NCBI GenBank assembly: GCA_964036275.1
Contig: OZ038439.1
Span: 5,661,912-5,725,911, forward strand
Direction: 5' to 3'
Length of the DNA: 64,000 nucleotides
DNA from: Litoditis marina
Taxonomy: Eukaryota > Nematoda > Chromadorea > Rhabditida > Rhabditidae
The translations under genes were made by a program, and so were the position numbers. Shown here one piece after another: positions 54,203 through 64,000 of this stretch; the first letter of the stretch is position 1; each line of letters begins with the position of its first letter. The notes beneath the pieces were generated by a model. The model did not search any database. It had not been told where the DNA came from and saw only the letters and a program-made list of their open reading frames with translations.

Positions 54203-56792
54203 CGAAATTGTTGTAGTCCCAGAATGGTGGAGTTGAACCATCAGTCCATTCGTATATCTGATTATTCGGCTTCAATCCAATATGAACTGTATCATTTCCG
54301 TGTGGAAGAGATAAATTCAGGATAAAATCGTTTTCCTGGAACAACATAGAATTAGAATCAGACACTCCAGGCTGATATTTTTACTTTGTTGGTGTCGCGC
54401 AACTTATGTAAGTCTGATATGTCGAACTGTTCGATGTATGCTTATTCAAATCAAAAAGCTCGGTTCTTGTGAATTCATAAATCGTTCGTTGTGGTTAACA
54501 TGCGAAGAAAGTTTCGCAGTGAGAGAGGGTTAACCGCGCGTGTTTTTCTCACTGTTCTCTTGTTAGCAAAGTAGTATTATTGTTCAGCATCGATAAAATG
54601 AATGAAAGTCCGAACCCTTTGTGAGTGAATTGATGTAAGATGACCGCATTCCAACTGACATGCCGATTCTCCCTCTCTTGGTCGTGTCAGAAATATTGTT
54701 TTATAGCAGAACTCTCCAAATGCTTGGTAAGAAGTACCACATTTAGGAACTGGAACCGAATTTGGGAAATGAATATTGAGCTTCTAACTTTGATTTGGTC
54801 TAGCCGGACCATACATCAATTGAAAAATTGAAACTGAGTTGAAGAGTTATTATCATCGTCCTCCATAACAAATTAAAAAACTGTCCTCTAGAAATTTCCT
54901 TCTTACCGTAATTTGGGAGAAAACTCTCAGCCGTCAATTGACATCCGAATCCCAGACTCTGTTCAGTGCAATTTCCACTGATCCACTTTCCATTCTCAGA
55001 GCCGATAGAGAGATAAACGCAATTACCAATATCAGGATTTGGGTGACCTTAAAGGAGTCCGGAACACAATTTGAGCAGAGGTTTTTCTGTTTTTCTGGCT
55101 GCATCCAACTGTATTGAGATAATATAGCACCTATAACTCGTAAATTGATTTGATCAGTCTACGTAAAACTCACATGGCAATGCCGCGCGACGCGCAACGC
55201 GTCTAATCAAATGTAGGATACAACAGCTTTACGAGAAACTATGTTGCTCTCCGGCCTTCTTCAAAAGCAGATTATCGAATACACCTCGTAGGTCATACTT
55301 TTCTAAATAATTGCTACCAAGTAAATATTTGTTCAAACTTTTTCAAGATATCGGCGAAAAAACTAGAACTGCTTTTGAGGTATTCTGAACATACCTGGAT
55401 AGAAATTGGTGTAGGAGGCGGTTGTGACACTGTCCCCATTTGAATAAGTACAGGAAGTAGTTGTATTTTCCAAACAAGTCATGCCCAACCAGAGGTTCGA
55501 GTTTGTATTAGTGGCCTCGCTTCGGAGTTTTGCGTCCACCTCAACATAAGAAAACGGATAATGTTACGGAAAATTACGGAAAACTTATTTTTTTGCGGTC
55601 TTCAATTTCAAGTTCGATTTTCTGATCTTCCGAACCGGCAATAGTACTTGAATTTTGAGTACTTGAGGCAAACTTTTTAGTACTTTAATTTTTATTTCGC
55701 AATAAAATGCGGGAAGAAATTGTTGCGCTCTAATTTTGACTTTCGAGTTACCATATGGCAAATTAAAAACCACTATCAACAATATAAACTGGTATGTCTC
55801 CATCTGTTCTTGAACATCCTATCATCTACAATACTACAATTGGAAACCACAAAAAAAATTGACGGTCTATATAAAGAAGACATTGAAAACTTTTCTGAGC
55901 ATTTTAAATTTCTCATAAAAATTAGATTACAGCGAAAGTTTTTTCAACTGAATTACATGTTTTACAAAGTATTTTAGTATATGCACTGTCTCAAACTCAC
56001 AAAAGCATTGAGTGGTTGAACTAGGGTGCCTCCCTCTTGTTCACAAAACACCTCTGCTTCTCGTTGAAGACTTGGGTTCGAGAAGGTCTGAATAAAAGTA
56101 TGTTCAATTCGAAAAGGTCATTTATACTTTACAGTGTTGTGGACTATGGACATACGATAAGCGGGGGAAACAGCCATTATCTGCTAAAATAAAACGTTCT
56201 GCAAATGTCACGAGACAACGTTCGTTCTCATAACGAAAAGGCATCACTGAAAATATACTAAGCTTAAAGGAGGACAGAATGGAAAGCTAGATCAGGTACC
56301 CGGGGTACCTAAACATAACGTTGCGCTCCTCAAAACAGACAAAAACATGTTAACCGTTTGCAAATTAGGTTCGTTAGTTTGAGTGAAAAAAGGAATCTAT
56401 CAGTTTCTCTTAAGCAGCGCTTTCATATAAACTTTCTTTCTGTCCCCCTTTGAGAAATTGTACCAACAACCACTCACCTTGTAACAATCACCATTTCCCA
56501 GTGTGTCATATCCGTTCGGGCACGCATACAACCCTAAACAATTTATATCATGCGTCGAAAACCTAATCGTTTGGTTTGCTCGAAAATTTCAACTTTGAAA
56601 ATCATCTTCACACTCCACATGTTCAATTTTATTGTGTCACGTTTGTTGTTCATAGTTTTGTTGAAACCCCTATACTGTGAATTGGGTTCGATGTCTTTAT
56701 TCCAGCCTAGTGAGCTTTCCAAAAAACACTTTTATAATTATTTCATAGCATTACCTGAGCAGACCGCATACAAAAAGACAAAGTAGCGCATC
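54203..56792 (-). CDS. C-type lectin secreted protein, copy 3 (3' lost)
   Basis: Exons (minus): 56756-56792, 56478-56533, 56001-56087, 55395-55539, 54907-55047, 54616-54749, 54203-54335 (about 244 codons). Signal peptide MRYFVFLYAVCS; Cys segment YACPNGYDTLGNGDCYK. First lectin-like domain: EVFCEQEGGTLVQP...LWLGMTC...GKWISGNC. Start of the second: CGTSYQAFGEFCYK...EWTDGS...YNNF. Exon lengths 37, 56, 87, 145 and 134 equal those of copy 1. The next exon is missing. A relic of the linker exon (acceptor at 54151, CCAAGGAG) hits TGA at its third codon, and the ORF1 retroelement follows. The exon at 54616 ends AGG/GTTCGG, a weak donor. Secreted if expressed; sugar-binding motifs not seen. It faces away from copy 4. 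Confidence 0.75.
55590..55980. repeat. Dispersed repeat family 3, second copy
   Basis: In an intron of lectin copy 3: CTCTAATTTTGACTTTCGAGTTACC..GGCAAATTAAAAACCAC..ATATAAACTGG and the AAGACATTGAAAAC..ATTACAGCGAAAG end match the insert in the Pao RT (19462-19931). Confidence 0.7.
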
Positions 56793-56994
56793 GTCTCTAA
56801 AGCACGAGTGAGAGTCTTATCTCTTCTCTCATTTCATATCGTCAGAAGATTGTGAAACAAATTATGATTCACCGCTAACTGTTCATAAAACAGAACCACC
56901 AAACGCTCATTTGACATTTATGAGCTATGAAAATAATCTAACAAGAGTGTCGTGAAGCAGAGCAAGTATGGATTCATACTACGCGAACCAAGAT

Positions 56995-57545
56995 GCAGCG
57001 GCCTCTCAACCTTGGCTCGCTTGCTAAAAACATAATTATTGATTGAGCTCCTGCACCCAGGTGCATTTTCATTTTGTTGTCTGTAATTTCAAGTCTGAAT
57101 TTCTGATCTTCCGAACCGGGAAGAGTACTTAAATTATGTTTTGTTTTTGCAATAAATGGCTTGAAGAAATTGTCGCACTCTAATTTCGAGTTCTGAGTTA
57201 ACAAATTAGGAACCATTTTCGAAAATATATACTGGTATGTCTCCATCTCGCATTGTTTTCTCAGATATGCGGCTTATGTGGTGACAACGAGGAGGGGGGG
57301 GGGGGGAATGGGGGGGGGGGGAAGGGTCGGTACCTTGGCTCGCTTGCTAAAACAAGATTATTGATTGAGCTTCTGCATCCAGGTGCAGCGGCTCGTGCAC
57401 CCAAGTACATTTATTCTCGTACTTATTTGACTTCGGTCCCTCACTTTTGCCGCCGATTAGGGTCAATTTTGCCTGCAATTCAAGAAGTCGCTGCCTTTGA
57501 TTGCTATCAATAAACCGCGGCTTTGAGGAGACAAACAAGGTATTC
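56995..57545. repeat. Dispersed repeat family 3, third copy with internal direct repeat
   Basis: CTTGGCTCGCTTGCTAAAA..ATTGATTGAGCT.CTGCA.CCAGGTGCA occurs at about 57009 and again at 57332. The part between (57110-57250) matches the copies at 55.6 and 19.5 kb. It includes a G-run block at 57290-57320. The direct repeats could be LTR-like ends or a tandem duplication. Confidence 0.65.
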
Positions 57546-57549
57546 AGCT

Positions 57550-58028
57550 ATTATATCAAACATGAGAAAATGATAAGAGAAGAAGCATCCAATAATCCAA
57601 GACTTTGGTTGAATACTCTGAAAAAGAGCTGTCGTTGAAATCAATTATTTGATCAGAACAGTGTTCAGAGCCATTAATAAAAACAGAGAACAGGACAATG
57701 AACTTCTTTTTCTTTCTTCTTTTTTCTTCTTGTTCACATCTCAGTTCGGTGTAGGCGCGTTCCAGGCAATGTTGTTATTCATTTCAGTTTATAGATACTT
57801 TGTATTTGTAGTTGACGAAGATTAGACCTTCTCAGTCTATTAGAAGATGGAAGAACGTTGTTAAGATAAGAAACAACAAATGTCATGTAATTTTCGTTGA
57901 ACACTTGCACAGAAGTTGAAGATGGTTTGGAATTCAGTACAAACAGTGTGTGAAAAGTTCGGTGAAATTTTCGTCAAATGACTGATTACAACTTTCATTT
58001 CGAAGAAAAAACAAGACAGTCAACTTCT
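57550..58028. other. Unassigned sequence
   Basis: No supported gene, RNA or repeat. Confidence 0.35.
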
Positions 58029-58155
58029 TCAAACAGCCGTGAACGAAGCCGAGAATCCTGCTTCACTCCAGTACCCATCTGTCCTGAACGAAACGAACAG
58101 CCGATTCGAAGAAAAACTCACAGAAGGCTGTCCATTTTGGTATTCACCGAAGTAG
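58029..58155 (-). pseudogene. Orphan CUB-domain last exon
   Basis: On the minus strand, acceptor AAAAGTTCAG then an open exon of 127 nt to TGA (58029-58031), reading YFGEYQNGQPSVSFSSNRLF and ending in GYWSEAGFSASFTAV. This matches the last exon of lectin copy 2 (..TSTSNHLFVVFDTDY..GRGFTATFTAI). The upstream exons it needs would lie at higher coordinates, but copy 4 is on the opposite strand there. It is therefore a stranded fragment of another family member, perhaps from an inversion. Confidence 0.65.
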
Positions 58156-58331
58156 CTGAACTTTTTATGTTTCCCCTTCGAGAGCCTTTCAAATAAAGAC
58201 ATGACTGAAGTCTAAACCTAGTCCTTTCACAAATAACCAGAGAACTTTTTAGCAAATGTTTATTAGTGAGGGGGAACCGTAATTAGTGGAACGCTAAACA
58301 CGTGTTTTCACCACTCCCTTATATTTTTAGG

Positions 58332-58381
58332 AGAGTAATGAAATCGACGAGCTTGTTCGTCAATCTGAAACGCTCGACAAG
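58332..58381 (+). other. Possible isolated exon
   Basis: Acceptor TTTTTAG, then ESNEIDELVRQSETLD in an open frame, then donor GTTAGT. It looks like a coiled-coil exon, but no partner exons were found. Confidence 0.2.
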
Positions 58382-59038
58382 TTAGTATAATATGCATTCA
58401 TGACACAAATATTTTTGCAACACAGAAAACTGTAACATTAGAAAGAGAATATAAAATATTCGCCCGGCATCTATTTTCTTGACTTGCTCGTTTGGTTCTG
58501 TTTCACTATCGTATTTTAGTGTTAAGTTGAATAAATGATTTTATTGCGCAGTAGAGGTGTATGATGAAAGAATGAGACATACATGGAAATGAATAACTCC
58601 GAAGATAAGAAGTTGAAGAGATGCAAGTGTACACGTACGGAACGAATTGAGAACGAAGACAATAATAATGCAAATGTTTAATTGTCATGATAGCAACGGA
58701 ACAGAAAAGGCAACGGAAAATGGCAATTCCTATTTTCGTATTTTTTTTTATATTTTCAAATATTTCGATCCTGCTCACACATAAAAAAAATTGTTGACGC
58801 AATTTCGAAGTAACGATTAAATTCAAATCTATGGTTACCTCGAGTTCCTAGACAAAGTTATTGTGTTCTTAGTACAATTTACCCACCTCATACCTACTTT
58901 CAAAGTTCATAAATGTTCGTTGGAAATGTGTTATTTTTCCCAATAGAAAAAATAGTTAGCGATGAATCATAAATGTCGTGCAATCTCTCAATGATAGGGA
59001 GGAGAGAAATAGATAAGACTTTCTGTTGTACTTCAACG

Positions 59039-61635
59039 ATGCTGCACTACCTCGTCTTACTTTATTTGGCCTCTTCAGGTGAGATTACGTTCAGTGGGGT
59101 GGACAAAGCGTGCTCGCAAAATATACATCAAGTTGTTGGAATCGTAAGTCCGAACTGAAACGCAACATCGAAAAATAGAATGCTCAGATTCAATCAGAAT
59201 ATGTTTCAAAATATGTAAACGAAACTTTCAAACACAATTGGTGTTTTCCTTCTTAAAAACTGTTTATTATTTAGGGTTGTGTACGTGTCCGAACGGATAT
59301 GAAACACTGGGAAATGGTGATTGTTACAAAGTGAGTTGTTACCTCCCAAATGTTGAACACAAGTTTGAGAAAATCCGAAAAAACTAGAAAACATAGGTCG
59401 TTGATTTAGGGGCTCAACATGATTTCACTAGTTGTGAAAGTACTGCGTCGCGTGTCAATAACTTGACGTAAAGCTGGAAAGTAGGAGTCAGTATTTTTCA
59501 CGGTTTTCATTTTCAATTCTTTCAAAAGTTTGTGTTTTTCTGTGTTTGAATCGTTGATCTCAACTCGTTTGGAGTCGACATGTCTCTTGTGACAAGGTGA
59601 AACGTCCAATATTGTAGCAGATCACAGATGAAATTATTTCTTTCACTGCTTATCAAACAATAGAGGGAATGGTTTTCATTGAATAGAACTCTTTGGTGTC
59701 ACAAACATTGATTTCTCAGACTATGACCACCCCGAGTCTCCAACGAGATGCTGAGGCATTCTGTGAACGAGAAGGAGGGACGTTGGTGCAACCATTGAAT
59801 GCTTTTGTGATTTCATCACAATACAAAAGTAAACCGTCGCTTACTAAGTTCGACCTTCGAGTTGATGTTTTTACTACGGTAGAGACTTAGAAGGCGACAC
59901 AAAGCTCTTATCACTCTATATTATTTGGTTTCACAGAAAAGTGCATCACGGCAATGTCGCCGGACAGTAAATCACGTACGGTAACTTGAGAAAGCCGATT
60001 GAACAATGAAAGTAATTGAAACATGATCAGTCTTTCCTGATTTTTAATTTTTTCGTACATTTCAGGTTGAAGTGCAACGATATTCTAGAAGTTCATAAGG
60101 TCGAATACTTGACCCCAATTTATTGAAATGTATCGTCCAGTACCATAAAGTTGAAAAGTGTTATTTCTTTCAACAAACAAATTTCAATACATAACACAAT
60201 AATTAAGAAAAACATTTTCTCCCAATTCTGGGTTGACGCCAAACTAAGAAGCAAAGCCACTAATGGGAACACAAGCCTCTGGTTGGGGCTGACCTGTTTG
60301 GGAAATACGACCACTTCTTGTACGTATTCCAATGGCGATATGGTCACACCTAACTCCTACACGAACTTCTACCCAGGTACGTAAAAGTAAGGTTGAACAG
60401 ACTAAGATTCTCGATATGTGGACGCTCTCGTTCACGAGTCGTTGTATTTCAGAAAGCATCTTACATTTGAGCAAAATCAGAAAATGGACTTCGTTTCCTT
60501 CATGGTCTCATATGCTAAAATAACGGACCAGTCCACTAAACCATAGAGTAATCAAACTTAAGACCGGAGGCCGTATGCATGAAACATCCCTGGCCGGGTT
60601 GAGATGCTATCCCGATCTATTTTCCGACCAATTCAGCTCAGGATAGCATCCCAACCCGGTCCGGGATGTTTCATGCATATGGCCTCAGATGGAGAAAAAG
60701 GTTTTTCAACCAATTCAGTTATTTTCTACCAGACCACCCGAACCCTGTCGTCGGTAATTGCGTTTTTCTCTCCATATCCGATGCTCGAAACGGAAAATGG
60801 GTCAGTGGGAACTGTACTGAGAAGAATCTGGGATTCGGATGTCAACGGACTGCGGAAAGTATGCTTCCTAACTACGGTGAGGAAAGATCGAATTGGGAAA
60901 TAGGTTTTCCTAAAAACATGTTCCGACGGATTACAAAGACGAACCCGATTATACAGTTGTTTTCAACCAAATTGAATGCTGTTGGTACTGCCCTTAACAA
61001 TAATTCGGATTCAGCTTATGTTCATCCGCCGGTCGTTGATACAGTTTTAATGTATCTACATTGTACGGTTGATATTGACAGTATGTAATTGTGATTGAAT
61101 CACAATAAAGTGAAATAGTGGTGAATATGCTGTACACACATTTATTTTTCATTACAACTGAATTCAGTTCCTAAATGCGGCTCTTCTTACCAAGAGTTCA
61201 ACGGTTTCTGCTACAAGAGAATCCCCCCTACAACGCCAGAAGCAGGAGAGTTGGCCTGTGAATTGGAATGCGGACATCTCACTTCCATTCATTCCCAACA
61301 GGTTCTGGTGCATTATATTTTTGAAGTTATGAAGATTTTCTCAGAGCACTTTTCCTGATGAAATTCGTCTGAAAACCGAGCTTAAAAAACTAAGTCTACT
61401 ACGAAATTGCATTACAACATCAAATTGCGTAATACTGCTGTTCATTAATCTCAACTACGATGATTATATTGATTATATCTAGTGTTCCAGGAGAACGACT
61501 TCATTTTGAATTCATTCGTTCCTTTGAACACGTATGAACCACTGCGTATCGGTTTGAAATTCACGGCAAATCGAGACTATGAATGGACTGACGGATCTAC
61601 TCCACCACTCGAGGACTATAATAACTTCGAAGATG
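59039..61635 (+). CDS. C-type lectin secreted protein, copy 4 (3' lost)
   Basis: Exons: 59039-59078, 59275-59330, 59720-59806, 60208-60376, 60733-60876, 61168-61301, 61491-61635. Signal peptide MLHYLVLLYLASS. The second exon (GLCTCPNGYETLGNGDCYK) is nearly that of copy 3. First lectin-like domain: EAFCEREGGTLVQP...LWLGLTC...GKWVSGNC. Second: CGSSYQEFNGFCYK...EWTDGSTPP, then NNFED. The fourth exon normally starts at GTTGAC (60232), but that site has GG instead of AG. An AAG 24 nt upstream keeps the frame open and would add eight residues. The exon order is as in copies 1 and 3. After 61635 the expected last lectin exon, linker and CUB exons are replaced by repeat family 4. Transcribed away from copy 3. 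Confidence 0.75.
60566..60686. mobile_element. Short MITE in lectin copy 4 intron 4
   Basis: Arms 60566-60612 and 60641-60686 are inverted copies (GGCCGTATGCATGAAACATC at the outside, GGATGCTATCC-like words inside) around a 28-bp spacer. Confidence 0.85.
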
Positions 61636-61990
61636 GTAAGTACTAGATATATTAACAAAAAATTATTTGAGAGGTCTCTCATGCTTCTTGTATATATGTA
61701 ATATGTAGTACACAGGGTATCAAATTTAAACATTCAACATTTGTATATTAGTATAAAACGAGAGTCGAGTAAGGACATATTTTTTTGATACCACATGTGC
61801 ACGGGGATTTTTTCACTACGGATATTTTGTGAAACCTCCACGGATTTACCACGGATCTTCACGTGGGAATATCATGATACTACGTGAATTTCCGGGGGAA
61901 TCCGTGAGATCCGAAGAATATCCGTGTCATAATTGCAATGAATTTTTAATTAAGTTTTTTTTCCAAGAATTTCTTATATTATTGTCTACT

Positions 61991-63745
<1,755 letters not shown>

Positions 63746-63749
63746 AGCG

Positions 63750-64000
63750 TGTGCAAGTGCCAGTAGTATTGGCCCGTATAACCTTAGTACCCTAGTTACG
63801 TGACCCGTCATTCTTATAGTAAATACAAGTACCCTTATAAGGCAGACTTTACTTAGCCTCTCTTTCGTAGTAAATCTCTTTTACGTGCCCGCTAGTACCC
63901 TTCTAGTTTCCCTATGGTCAACCCGCGAGTTCTGAGTTCCCATTAGGCTTTCCCTATGGTCAATCAATCAACAGATGACTAACAGATTCGCTTACAGGTT
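63750..64000. other. Unassigned sequence at window end
   Basis: No gene seen. TTTCCCTATGGTCAA occurs twice (63908 and 63950), and related TAGTACCC words recur, so another repeat probably begins here. Confidence 0.4.

Noticed and set aside
57978..58196. 72-codon + strand ORF rich in Arg and Ser
   Set aside because: It is the antisense shadow of the minus-strand CUB last exon, which has an acceptor, a stop and clear similarity to lectin copy 2.
60666..61088. 140-codon + ORF covering exon 5 of lectin copy 4 and the following intron
   Set aside because: The splice donor at 60877 and the paralogue exon structure show that the second half is intronic. An extra exon there has no counterpart in the other copies.

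Overview
The window reads as nuclear DNA of a nematode, most likely Caenorhabditis or a close rhabditid. The evidence is AT-rich sequence, short exons, many small introns ending in the nematode-type acceptor (TTTTCAG and close variants), a cluster of C-type-lectin/CUB genes of the kind expanded in these worms, and Pao/BEL and Penelope-like retroelements. There are no prokaryotic signals. All gene models come from reading frames and splice sites by eye; no search was run.

Layout. 0.2-5.2 kb: two fragments of a Penelope-like element (PLE) lie between long CT tracts in the order RT end, non-coding spacer, GIY-YIG start. This is the order expected at a junction of two tandem units. A 1.0-kb TA-flanked element sits inside the RT. 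5.5-11.1 kb: exons of a coiled-coil protein gene that is decaying in its first half, followed by an intact exon series ending at 11042. 11-17 kb: mostly unassigned, with a diverged tandem duplication at 14.4-15.7 kb. 17.1-21.2 kb: a broken Pao/BEL element carrying an inserted repeat, then a small acidic ORF. 21.2-26.3 kb: satellites, a dispersed repeat rich in TGACGTCA, a 190-bp-arm palindrome, C/G-runs and a TIR element.

27.7-38.8 kb, 54.2-56.8 kb and 58.0-61.6 kb hold the main host genes: paralogues coding for secreted proteins with a signal peptide, a short Cys segment, two C-type lectin-like domains and a CUB domain. Exon lengths and intron phases are shared between copies. Three copies lose part of the architecture where repeats abut them, and a lone CUB last exon lies at 58.0 kb. 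A retroelement inserted into the last exon of one copy made an 88-bp target duplication that preserves the reading frame and stop codon.

The rest is repeats: foldback/TIR elements, five tRNA-like SINE heads, a family of ORF1-only retroelements (34.1 and 53.0 kb), CT tracts, an 846-bp TG tract, and three copies of one repeat family with a GC palindrome head. The most unusual single signal is a row of hairpins with C(UUCG)G loops at 2715-2824, inside the spacer between the two PLE fragments.
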